Source: Mycteria americana (taxonomy: Eukaryota; Chordata; Aves; Ciconiiformes; Ciconiidae). From it: a stretch of DNA of 64,000 bases. Location of the stretch: positions 129,061,577-129,125,576 of the forward strand of contig NC_134365.1 in assembly GCF_035582795.1 (NCBI RefSeq), written 5' to 3'. The notes under the pieces were generated by a model. It saw only the letters and a list, made by a program, of their open reading frames with translations, ran no database searches and was not told the DNA's origin. The position numbers and the translations under genes were made by a program. Shown piece after piece: positions 49,534 to 64,000 of the stretch; the stretch's first letter is position 1, and each line of letters opens with the position of its first letter.

Positions 49534-49556
49534 ACACACACACACACACACACACA
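49534..49556. repeat. CA dinucleotide microsatellite
   Basis: About eleven uninterrupted AC units, preceded by interrupted ACAGACACAGACA. Likely polymorphic. Confidence 0.92.
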
Positions 49557-52289
49557 AAAGTAGGACATTAAGAAAAGCAGGACAGCTTATGGAACAGCAT
49601 AAAATGACACTAATCTCTCTCGTTGCTTTATTGGTATCCTGTCTGTTTATGGGAACGTGGAAGATGAATGGGCGAGGATGGATAGGAATGAAATGCTGGA
49701 TGCTGTGTGTTGAAAATTTGCCCTCTCCTGGTGCTTTCTTCTACCCTGTGCAAAAATTCCTGCCTGTCTAGTTTTATTCAAGTTCCTCGAATGAGCTTTA
49801 CTCATTTTCCTTAGATACTTTCCAGTCTAGTGGAGCCAGGTTTCACAAGCTACTGGGGAAGAAGTGAACGATTGTGTTATTTGAGGTGACTGGAATAAAC
49901 CCTTCATTTTCCTCGTGTTTGGCAGACAATGCTGCACTCTGAGGCGACCTGAAATACGAGAAACTGTACTGTTCTCCCTTTGCCTTCTGCTAGCGTGTTA
50001 CAATTCCCATTACAGTCAGTGGGAAGGCTCCCAGCAAGTTCACTAAGTTGGATTGGGCTCATATTCGAGACCATTTTGTGTGCTTGCCTTAATATTTTAA
50101 GTGCACTTTCCTCCTACATCAAGAATCTAGCAAGCAGTATATTTTGGAGATAGTGGAGAGCTCGCCCAGGGAAAGCTCTTTTAGCTTGATACCAGTGCAA
50201 GCAGCTTGGTAGCTGTCTAGCTGTGAAAAGCAGTAGTATGCACAGGAAAAAGGCATCTTCACCCATGGTTTTAAGAGATTTACTTCATCATCCCTTGACG
50301 GAGAGCACCTCAAGTGGCACCATCAAGGGCAAGCTCATGCTAGAAGCTGTTAAAGCATATTCGAGGTTTAATTAAAAATCTTTGTTGTAATTAGATGTAG
50401 GACCCCTGACTGCTATCAAAAGGGCAACTTGGTAGTGGAGAGCAGAAGGAAATGTACAGAGCATGATTACATTGGCTGTTACAGCAGGAAATAATCCTTC
50501 TCGGCTTTCCTTCAGCATTGCTAGTGCTTGGAGTATGTGTTCTGGCATTCATTCATTCACTGTTTTGAGGGCTTTTTTTTTTTTTTTAATAGCTTGCAAG
50601 CAATCCTTTGCTCTCGTACTGCTTTTATAGTTGTGTAAGTACTTCACAATACTGCTGGTTCAAGTATGTAAAATAATGAATCAATTTTTAGAAATCTGAA
50701 AATTATAAAATATTTCATCTTAATTTGATTTTCTTCTTTTTGAGTCTTTAGGGTCTATGTTAATCACCTATTCAATTTTTTTCCCATAATTGCAGGAGCT
50801 AGAAAGGTATTCTTGCATATTCCTCATCTCCCTCTTCCCTTGATGAAATTCTAAAATTCCCACTAAATAGCAACTTCAGGAGCTGAAAAACTAACAAAGT
50901 TGCCGGTATGGAAAGCTTAGTGATAAAATCTTGAGATCCAGCAATGCTGCTTTACAGTTTCACCAGCTGTCTGGGCATAAAATTATTTTCTATGATCAAA
51001 GCTTAACTTGGCTAATGCACAAGTTGCCTTTAAGTCAGCTGTATTTTAAACTCATGTGCTAAACTAAAACCAAAAAAACTTACAGGGTTTGGAGTGTTCG
51101 TTTAATGTCTTTAAATAACATTTTTTTAGACCTCATTTGTAGTGGATTATGTCTAATTTGTGATGGTTCATTTGCAGATTTATCAGGAGTTGAGTTATGT
51201 ATGAATATTTATTTCTATCACAGCATCTGCCTAAAATTAAATGCATCTTATGTACAACTGCGTGGCGTGTCTGTACCTGTACAGGTAGTTGTCTTCTTCC
51301 TGCAGAATTAATAACAGTAAATTTGAATTTATGCAATAGACTGCAGCCATTATAGTTCTTTAAATCAAAGATACGCAGATATGATGTGGAAGACATAAAT
51401 GTTTCCATAGAATCTGATCTGCAGGTAAACGCTGTGTATTTTGGCTTCAATACATGTATTCATAGAAAACAATGGCTCCTTCGCAGCATTTCAGTTTATT
51501 GTGAAAACAGCGTACATAAAAATGTTTCAATGGTTTCATACTGGTTAACTGTATTCATTTTGGTTTATGGGGGGCATATGACTTTGTTACTTCTCAACTT
51601 GTATATTTGTGCATGCAACGTTCAGTTTTCTATAAGATCATTATACTCTAAGAACTGTCCATGAAAGAAAGACAAAACAATTCAAGGAAATAAGTGCAAC
51701 AGGGTCTCTGTACATGTTTAAACTTAGTGGTGAACAAACCATAAAGGTAAGCTTAACTTATAGCATAGTGTAGTAAAACAACTTGAGTCTAGTTTTATGC
51801 TTATAATTCTGTTCTAATTTTTTCTTAAAATAAAAAAAGCATCAGAGACTGCTCATTTGGTAGCACTTGAAGGGCTTTAACCTTAATTATACATTAGATG
51901 CAGATATCTGAATTAACATGGCTCAATAGTCTTGGATGGTTATCTGCTTGTTTTGAATCTAAGAGGTTGTTCCAAGGGGAAATTGCTAGCTCAAAAGCAG
52001 CTTCCTCATTAGAAGATCTGGATCATTGCTCAGAGTTGATGTTGACACGTATTTGTAAAAATATGTGTCAGCAAGGCTGATAGTTTGCTATAAAAAAACA
52101 TAAGAAGAATAAATGTGATTTTACTAAGTCTGAAGAAAGTGGCTCATACAATGTAAGGAGCAATTAATAAAACATTCCTTCTGGTTTTGAAAACTGTAGC
52201 CTGTCGTTCTGCATATTACTCTCTTTAATAATCATCGCCAACACTTTATCTGAAGGTGGATATAAAATCAAAAGCCATACTACTTCAAA

Positions 52290-52432
52290 CTCACCATCTA
52301 GGACCCTGAGCAAGCTGATCTAACTTTGAAGTTGAGCCTGACTTGGAGATTGGCCCTGCTTTCCTGGGGGAGCTGGACTAGATGGCCTCCAGAGGTCCTT
52401 CCCAATCTAAATTATTCTGTGATTCTATGATG
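52290..52432 (+). mobile_element. CR1 LINE 3' tail fragment in TMEM47 intron 1
   Basis: The segment has the CR1 3' signature: GAGCTGGACTAGATGGCCTC, then AGAGGTCCTTCCCAATCTAA, then ATTCTGTGATTCTATGA octamers. Only about 140 bp are present, a strongly 5'-truncated insertion with no coding part. The orientation is the same as the gene. Confidence 0.88.
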
Positions 52433-52795
52433 ACTGATACTCTTTATGCCTCACGTCTACCTGGCTCCTTCAATGTGTTCAAAATGCCTTGAATTTGTTA
52501 ACTACGCCACACAGTAGTCCCAGATAGAATATTTTAAGGTATGCTCCCTCTTTTACAAATGGACCAGTTATTTTAGCCTTAGGCTTCCCAAGGCCATGCT
52601 CTGTGGGAGCAGCAGATCTAAGACTCTTTCAGTAGTCTGGACCTTTTAGTATGATGGAGGCTACCATTTCAGCCACCCTTCTCCAGCCAGCTAAGAGATG
52701 TGGTTACACACGTTCGTCTGTAATGCGTGAAGTTTCTGTGAGTTTATCTGATCAGATCAAGGGCATCATAGACCTTGTCATTGATAATACTCTTT

Positions 52796-52816
52796 AAAAA
52801 AAAAAAAAAAAAAAAA
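52796..52816. repeat. A21 run
   Basis: Twenty-one consecutive A residues in intron 1. No retrocopy sequence is recognisable directly upstream, so it is treated as a simple homopolymer. Confidence 0.85.
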
Positions 52817-55800
52817 GGAAGACTTCTAGCCTTAGTCGGTTATTGTTACTGCTGCTGTTCACTGCAATTTTAAAGTCAGTAATGTATCCTGTTGCTTTAA
52901 GTCTTGTTTATTTAATAAAGTCTCGCACCAGTAAGTTAAAAGATGTTTCTTGTGTTAGGGATAATATAAGTGGTTTAAATATTTGATGAGAGTTTATATT
53001 TAGAATCATGTAGAGTAACCTTGCCTCTGTTACTGATTTGTGGCCAAAGATGACCACATAAGATTCAAGGTAACAAGCAGGAGGCAGGGTAAAGCCTATC
53101 CAGCTGTATGCTTTATGTGTTTTTACTTGTTCCATTTCTGTAATATAAAGGCCATCGTTTTTATGGGAAGTACTCCTTGAACTATTTTAAATGCTAATTG
53201 TTTTTCTCAAGGAACAATGGAATGAGTTTTGAAAATTGCAAAAGATTGCCAGTTTGCTTGAAGAACATTGGTAACGGTGGGAAATAATTACATTCCTGTT
53301 CCAACGTGAAGCGTACTTCTTCCTTCTTCAGATTGCTAAAATGTAGTAGTATATATAGAAGAGGTCAGAAAAGGAGAGCTTTTCTTGAAAAGCTTGTATA
53401 ACACATCTCCCACACTTCTCTCCTAATGACATAATTCTAAGATTTCCAGGTTTTTGTGAGGTTCTTGGAGTTGTGGGTGTGTGTGTTTTGTTTTTTTTTT
53501 TCTTGAATGAATGAATATCCAATAATTAAAATGTTATAGTAGTGAGCTAATCTCAGAAGAATGCCACATATCCAATGGAAGAAATGCCTGAGTACGTGCT
53601 GTACTATTCTGTGAATGAATTATAGATTACATGACTTTCTATAATGCTGTGCTGGTCTTGAAGTCCTCTGCTGGCAAAAGTGATGTGCAATGCATGTTGC
53701 CTTTAAATAATAAAATAAAGATCTATATAATGGCAGCACTTAACTCTTTATTTGAAGATGCACTTCATTTGAAGGATTTTACTCCATGATTTTAGAAGTA
53801 CAGGCAGGCCACAGCTCAGAGAGCAGCTGTACAAAACCCCCCCAAAGCATATATATTTTGTATAAATAAGGAATGTAAGCTTTAATCTTCAGGAGGGATG
53901 TGTGTCGTGGGCAGATGAGCAAGCACCTGCTATGTTTCAAGTTGCTCATACATCTGTAACCCCCCCAGGCATTAGACCGTCTTGTTGTCTTGCAAAATCT
54001 GTCTCCTTTGCACAACAGCAGAGTGGCTTACCAAATTTTTATTGCTTTTGTTGTTCAGTCTGATCCCCTGTAGAGATGGGAGATAAAACTTGCGGTGGTG
54101 TCAAAACACACACGAAGTTTGAGTCCAGCAGTCTCGGGGCCACACATAGTCTGATGAGCACAGCAGCTGAAACAGAGACATCGGGCAGATTAATGCTGTG
54201 CGTGTCTTACGTGAGACTGCCATAGAGATCATCCTGAGAAACTGACCCCATTTATTCTTTGTGTGCTGCTCACTCCTCTGGGAACCACACTGTCCCCAGC
54301 ATGCTCAGTGGCATCTTTGGGTAGAAGGCAGGGGAGCTCTGCTTGCCATTGAAAGGTGAGCAGAGTCTGCACCATCGCTACCTAATGAGTCCCCCGACCT
54401 AGCAAGCACGTCCTTTCCAGGCTGAGAAGGAGGGTAGGTGGTAGAGCACCTACTGCCCGGAGCGTCCTGCCAGCAGGCCATTACCTTGCCTGGAACAGAG
54501 CCAGGCTCTTCCCTTCTGATCATGGTTATCTTGCTGCGGAGAAAAGGAAAGCCGTAGGAGGAGCCTGAGCGAGAGGAACGCAACTCTGTAGGTGACTGCT
54601 AAGGACTTTTCCCTCAACGCTGAGAGAGCCCTGGGTCCGGGCTGCCTTACGATAACACTCGGGTGTTTTTGTATGTCAGTGGAAAGGTGTGTAAACAGCG
54701 CTGGAAAGTTGGAAGGGACCAGTTAGGTGAGAGACACTTCAAAGCAAGACTCAGATTTGGATTCTCTCTTACCTATTTGTTCACAGACCCCATAGGTCTC
54801 ATGTTTATCTTTTTCCAGCTTGGGTCTAGCAGACGGAAGAAGAGAGCGGTTTCAGTCTTCCCTAGTGGTTAAGAAATTCTTCTGGGAAATGGGAGCAGAG
54901 GTTCAAGTCGCGAGCCGGAGCTGGGAAGCAAAGACATTGCAGTTTCTGAGAAGCCCCTGGTATATTGCAGCTAAGGAGGTGCCTGCCTTTCCTCCTTCAT
55001 TACTCAGCTCCCATCATTAGCCATTAGCATTCTGTGTCTCAGCAAGACACAGGCGGACCCGGGTTTGCCCCAGTTAGCTGTTTTTTGGACACGTCTCTGT
55101 GCTTGTTCTCTTTTTCTTTGGCTCTAAATGACTCTCCACTTGGTGTCGGGAACACTAAATCATCTTACAAGCATCTTGTACAGTAGATGGAAGGTGACTG
55201 ATGCCTTATGTGGAGCCTCTGAATTATCCTTAGGAGGCACTTAGAGATTTTGGCACCCAGCATAAAATGTTCAAAATTCTGTTTGGGTGTTGTCAAAATC
55301 CTGGTGAATCAGAGCTATGAGAGAGCCTCGCTGTTAAGCCCACCTGTATTGTGCAAGACTTGGGTTATCGAGGGTTTTGTCCTGTGTGCTACTGTGCGTG
55401 GATGAAGACCGATTTCTTAGGGAATAGCTCAGTATGTAAATCTCCTGTTGGAGAAGCAGAAAATTGTTTTGTCTCTTCCACAAACAGCTTCTTTTTAATG
55501 TATCTGTGACCTTGCGTAGTTATTTCATGTGTTCAAATTCACGGCATTCAGCCACAGCTGGCTGGTTCCCACAGCTCTGGTAACGCTTTTTAAGTGTCCG
55601 TGTGACTTGGGGATCCCCACGCACAAGTCATTTTCATACTTTACAAAAATCTTATTCGCGATCCATGAAAATAAAAAGAAAATGTAAAAGCCAGAGTACG
55701 TCTGTGCAGCAAATAGCAGTAATAAGCATACTGTACAAACTGACAATGAGCAGAAAATATTTATTTATTGCGATTTTTGTACAAGGCTCCACTGTGGAAA

Positions 55801-57333
55801 GTTGTGGCTAGAGCAACTTACTGAAGGCTTGGTATAGATACTGCCAGGAAGCGCTTCTCTCTGCGGTGTGCAGAAGTGTGTGCTGCGGAGCCTCCAAAGA
55901 CTGGACTTGGGGTTCTGCCTCCACAAGAGCGGAGGAGTATGGACCAAGTAACTTACGGACACAGGGCTTCCCAGCTTCAGCCAATATCCCCTTCATCCAG
56001 AGTGGAATTCATCTGAGAAGCTCCTTAAAAAAACCATTATTTTGGCCCGGGTGAGGTTCCAAAGGACTGACTTCTCTGTGGAATAATTCTATGTGAGAAC
56101 TTAATGGCGACTGCAGTACATTTTATGTCGGTATTTCCACTGAAGTCAATGGAGCTTGGCCTTCCACGGAAGTCTGTGCATCTGATCGTGCTGGAGAAAG
56201 AGGAAATCTTACTGATTGTGCGACAAATGCACTTTTAGAAACTAGGTTCTACCTTGGTGTTTTTATATAATCACGACACTTTTTAAACTTCCGTTGGCTA
56301 TTTGATGGCTAAGTTGATGGGTGTTTATAAACTTAGAAATAGTTTTGAATATGAAGCAATTAGGAATATCTCTGGCTCTCTTATTTATCTTGGTTGATTG
56401 TTATGACATTCAGTGGGTTATATTTAATTTCTTATGTGTGGGTGCGTCAACTTTCTGTGCTTTACTTGACACGTTCTTTCAAAATCATTATTCTTGAATT
56501 CAAATGCTATATTACAATTTCTAAGAATATTTACTGGCTGAGGGCAGGTATGTGATAAGTGGAAGCTTTGCAATGAATCAGAAAAACTTACCTAAGAGTG
56601 GTGTTGTGTTTTGTTTCTTAGCAAGGTTTTGTTTAGTGCTAGAAGAAGGTCAGTCATTACCTTCATCATGTAACACCTGCATGCATCTTCTTACTCCAGC
56701 TTCTATGAGGAGAGGACTCGGTGGAGAACCATTGTATGAAAGAAAGGAATACTTGATTGCTTCTTAAGAGATGAATTCAGTTCACTTGCATTATCTGAAA
56801 GAGCCCCATACACAAATGTTTCATATATTCCACAATATGTTTTTATGTCCACCACTACTTCTACTGTAGAATACCACATAGATAAAATATTTAATTTTTG
56901 GGGAAGTTGCTGAAAACATGAAATCTATGACAATGCTAGCCTTTTGCATTGCACTTTCTTGTGTTAAAAAATGACCTAGTTGTTAAAATAAACATTTCAG
57001 AACTTTGAGATGTTTTCTCCTTCTTTTATGGCTTTTCCTGATTTTATCCTAGTGCTCAAGTATTATTTTGCCCAAGAAATAGAGCAGATAGAGCTGCTCT
57101 TAATTAAAAATGAATATACAGCTTAAAGCCTTAGGTCATTTCATTTGGGGGGAAGAAGGGAGGAGAGTCACACATTTCAATGTGCAATTAACACTGTGCT
57201 TCCATACCATTAAGAAACAGGCAGCATTTCCAAAGAGCAACGAGACCAAGCTGTCCTTACAAAAAGGCACTGGCTTATGCATGAGGAATTAACTGAAAAG
57301 AAACACTCTCATCATAGTTTGGGGGTTTGTTTG

Positions 57334-57358
57334 TTTTTTTTTTTTTTTTTTTTTTTTT
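57334..57358. repeat. T25 run
   Basis: Twenty-five consecutive T residues in intron 1, preceded by short GT-rich units. It could be the reversed poly-A end of an unrecognised retrocopy, but nothing downstream identifies one. Confidence 0.85.
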
Positions 57359-60300
57359 ACTGAAGATGGTAATTTAATAAATTTTACACTATATATGTTT
57401 TGAAAATATGTGTTAAGAACCTATGGTCATATTTATACATATTTCCAAATATTGAAATCCACATCCCTAAACTAATAGGCAGATTGTTATAATAAAAAAT
57501 ATGCAAACACTATCATCACTGTCAGAACTGTAGTGTATATTTCCTGTGGTTATAGACATTGTGGTGCTTCTTGTGCAGTAAAAAAACATGTTTGGATTTT
57601 CAGACCTAAAACCAGTATACATTAAGTGTGGCTTTTCTTAAGAAATCTGTCTTGAGTTACTTAACGATTGTCAAAATTGTGTTCATTCTAGTTGTTCAGA
57701 TAGGATAGGTGGCATTATCAGTGTAATTCTTAACATATTGCTGAAATGATAGAACACTGAAAAAATCTAAAGTTATACTTTCTGTTGGCTCTACAGTTAT
57801 AAATCAACAAAGCAACTTAATTTGGGCATGACTGTGAGATGACAGTGCTTTTTAAAATCTAAAAGTTTATTACGATTTGTGAGTGTGATTTTACTAACGT
57901 TTCTCTTAGTGAATGTGTAGTGTAAATAAACTATAGTGATATACAGTGAAAAATATTGGTGTGCATTCTTAAAGTGTAACCAAATTGTGTTTTGAATCCA
58001 GGAAACTAATAATTATCTCTATAAGGTCCCATTTTGCTCATGTTTATGCATGTTTCTGTCTCTGAGATCAAGCAGTCTCACTGAACTGCTGAGGCTCCTG
58101 AACTGAGTATAGTAACTTATTTGCAAGATTGGTGCATGCCTAGAAATGGTGCAAGCATATTTGGGATACTCTAAAGTAAGCTTATGATGTTTATGTTCTG
58201 TGTACCGGTAACACTATGTAACAGAGCAGTCTGCTGTTCCCATTTTGATGCTGTGTGTTATAAATCACTCCTGGGTAGTCCGAGGAAAACCACAGATTTT
58301 TATTGTGGAAAACCATGTTTTCTGTATATAGTTATATTGTTGTAGCTATCTAATTTACAGGGTGTTCTTCCTTCAGCGGTAGTGATTCAGTTTTCTTTGG
58401 ATGTTTCTTTTCTTTTGTATAAAGTCCAGTGGCCTGGATTTTTTCTTAAAAAATAATTGCTGTTGAGTAGAAGGCCCATGCAGAAGGTTTTACTTCCTTA
58501 ATCCAACATAAGCTTTATTTTGTCACCAGGTCAAATGGCTTTCAGAATTGAAAGTTAAGGTTTTTCTAAGATGACGAGGAAATTTAAACATGTAGTTTCC
58601 ATGGTAGGCAATCTAGGAAAATTCAGTCCAATATTCTTTGTGCACTAATGTCTGACTTTCATGATGTTCTTTAACCAGAATCCCTCTCAGCTGCAGCCCA
58701 AGGTAAAGGCTGGTAGCATTGTATGCTCCTGTGAATGGAAGCTGGACCTAAAATAAAGAGGTGATTCCAGACATCGTGGCCCAGAGCACAACATTCAATG
58801 CCTGATCCTCAGCTAGTAGTGAGGAACATTAAGAGCCTCGGTTTTGTCCTACTGTCAACATCACTGAGTAGGTTCTTTTGCTCAATAAATTAATTTTTTT
58901 TAACTAAGTCAGTTCTTTTTTAGTTGGGAGTGTAGGTGTCTTCCAACACTGATTTGTCCTTTTACCTCCCACGTCAGTACTATAGTAAGGTAGTTTGTTT
59001 ATTTTCTAACCTTTCCAAAATCCATAGATATATCTGTCCTGGAAGTTAAACTATATTCTAACACCACACTTATATCATCTTTGCCTTAGTTATTTTCTCT
59101 TGTTCAGTGGTCTTGCCAGTGTGGTTTTGGAAAGCAATAGGATGCTCAACTTTTTTTCCATTTAGTTGGTACTCCATGTTGCACACCTTTCGTTTGCATT
59201 AGACTTTGGCATCTGATCAATGTGAAGATAACATTTAATATTTTATTATTTGTAGTGGCTTTCAAAAAATCTTAGTTTCTGAGTTTTCCCATCTGGCACT
59301 TTGATTTATTTAATCAATTTTGTATGGCTTTTAACTTTGGGGCGATATGGATTTATGTGTCTAGTCTTTGTATCTGTGTAATTTTCTAGTGCAAGGATTC
59401 CTTTTGTATTGTTCCGAAGTGGTCTATTCTGTTTGTTTATTTCTGTATTTTATATCTGTAATGCACTCTGATATTGGAAGAATACTCTGTAAATCATCAG
59501 TACACTAACCACTTGGTGTTTCTGAAGGATCATGTCAACATTAAAACCCACTCTTCGTAACATTCCCATCCACAACTAAAATAATATTTCCATCCCAATA
59601 ATAGTAAAGCAGTGGGACATACAGCAAACGGGTGTTAGAGATTGCATGCTGAAGGTAGGAGAATGAGAGATTGTTCCCAGCCTTGGGTTTTGGTCCAGTA
59701 GGAAAACGAGGACTAAAAGAGCTTGGAAGGTTGAGTACTTAGTAATTAAAGTATTAGTAAACAACATGCCTGGATTTCTAAAAAGAATGAGAATGAACGT
59801 GTACTTGCACAAACAAGCCTTTAAAATAACTTTCTTTTTTAGCAATGCTTTTACAGCTCTTCTATTCACTTTCTTCTTTTAATCTCCTTCATCCTTTTTC
59901 ATATAATATATGAAGGCTTTTTGGTGATAATAGCTGCCAGCCTTCCATTCCCAAACCCCACAGCTGCACTGTCGGTATCTTCAGCAGATTAGATCCCTCT
60001 TGAAAGTGGATGTACTGTTTTTTAGAACACTGAATTTTGCTGTTTTCAAAAAGAGAATGTGGATTTTTGTTGTTGTTCTTATTTTAGTAACCTTAAGATC
60101 TCTAAATTTATTTTGGAAATAATTAATCTTATTTTCTTTGAACTATGTAATGCATTTGGACGTTTTATTCTGAATATCGTATGAGTGCTAGTATTTTCAA
60201 AGTAATGAGAGATGCATGGGATCCATAGGTCCTTTTCCCACAAGCTGATTTTAGATCATCTTCCTTGAACTACTAAATAGTAGTGCTAAACAGTAAATAG

Positions 60301-61213
60301 TGATTTGATTCTTTTTCTTGATGCCTGTTATTGGAGAGAGACGAGGTCTTATATGCTCTTTTGCAAAGAGAGACAGCACAAAGCCCGTGCCTTTCTAAAA
60401 TCCTACAGAAGCTCTTAAGTTAGATCTCGGGTGTTGTATAGACCCATGATGGCCATCAGCTTGCAAATGGATTTTGTTTTACGTGATTTAAGACTGGAAG
60501 GATTTTGTTTGTAGCTGCATCCATTATGTATGAAAATAATTAGAAAATACACTGGGCCAAATCCAGAAGTTGCTTTTGGGGGAAGAAAAGAAAACCTGAC
60601 ACTTTAGGATAACTGAAGTTTTAAAATGGACTTCAGATTTGACTCGGTCTGCATCTAATGATCATTACTGCCTTTATAAGAGCTTGACTTCCACCTTTTA
60701 TTTTAGTGTTGAATTTGTTATTATTATTATTATTCCTTCGAGCATCTCCTTCCTTTACCTTAGTTTTGTTGTTCATATTATGTGGCCTTGGTACTTCCCA
60801 GGTGACAGGTGCGTATGATGAGCCTCCATGCATTTCCCTTCCTACGTCACCCTCATCAGCTCAAGCAGAGGTTTGACTTTCACTCTCTTCTGTGAGAAAG
60901 TTACGACAGGCTGGTCACATGCTAGCTAATCCTCACGCAGCCTCAATTTCTCATTCTAAATTGAACAAAAACCAGGGGACCAAATTATTCAGTCTTACGT
61001 GAGCCAAAATCCCAGTGAGGCCAACTAAGGCTTGAAAAAGTGTGGGAGGTTGCAGCACTTTGCTGCTGAGTTGCATCTGTTGTATAAAGGTGTTTCACTA
61101 ATTAGGAGAAAAGAAATCCAAAGCACGGTTGTTTATTTACCCAAGCCTTGGTGCAGGCTCTGCGCTCCTCATATTCTGCTGTTTCTGTCAAGCCTATGGG
61201 CTTGTTTTACTGA

Positions 61214-64000
<2,787 letters not shown>

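Noticed and set aside
52796..52816. A21 run as the tail of a processed pseudogene
   Set aside because: The upstream sequence shows no recognisable gene copy and no paired target duplication was seen.

Overview
This is nuclear DNA from a vertebrate, almost certainly a bird. The background is AT-rich and intron-poor in coding signal. The interspersed repeats are CR1 LINEs with the avian 3' tail (tandem ATTCTATG/ATTCTGTG octamers), together with an avian-type endogenous retrovirus family. One protein-coding gene is recognised with confidence: TMEM47, a four-pass membrane protein of the PMP22/claudin superfamily, on the + strand. The first two coding exons are present; the rest lies beyond the right edge. 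In mammals TMEM47 sits in a gene-poor interval, which fits the roughly 46 kb of sequence without recognisable genes upstream of it here.

Layout. 1-10984: gene-free AT-rich DNA. 10985-13998: a + strand CR1 split by a younger CR1 inserted in the opposite orientation (12040-13435). 14000-22640: gene-free. 22650-22940: a probable very old CR1 relic. 23457-30155: a complete but dead provirus on the minus strand, with LTRs at both ends, a primer-binding site, gag, protease, reverse transcriptase, RNase H and integrase remnants, and no recognisable env. 30156-40768: gene-free. 40769-41068: an unidentified exon-like open segment on the minus strand with one in-frame stop. 41148-41732: a solo LTR of the same retroviral family, on the + strand. 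42260-43165: another, older CR1 copy. 46610-48240: a CpG island that contains the TMEM47 promoter, 5' UTR, exon 1 and the start of intron 1. 47581-61253: intron 1 (13.7 kb), holding one CR1 tail and several simple repeats. 61254-61394: exon 2. 61395-64000: the start of intron 2.

The parts do not form a pathway. TMEM47 is the only functional gene supported. The retroviral and LINE sequences are independent insertions with broken reading frames, except the nested CR1, whose truncated reverse transcriptase frame is still open. I found no convincing undescribed system. The best unexplained signal is the exon-like segment at 40769-41068, beside the solo LTR. Second is the inverted-repeat architecture created by the nested CR1 pair.
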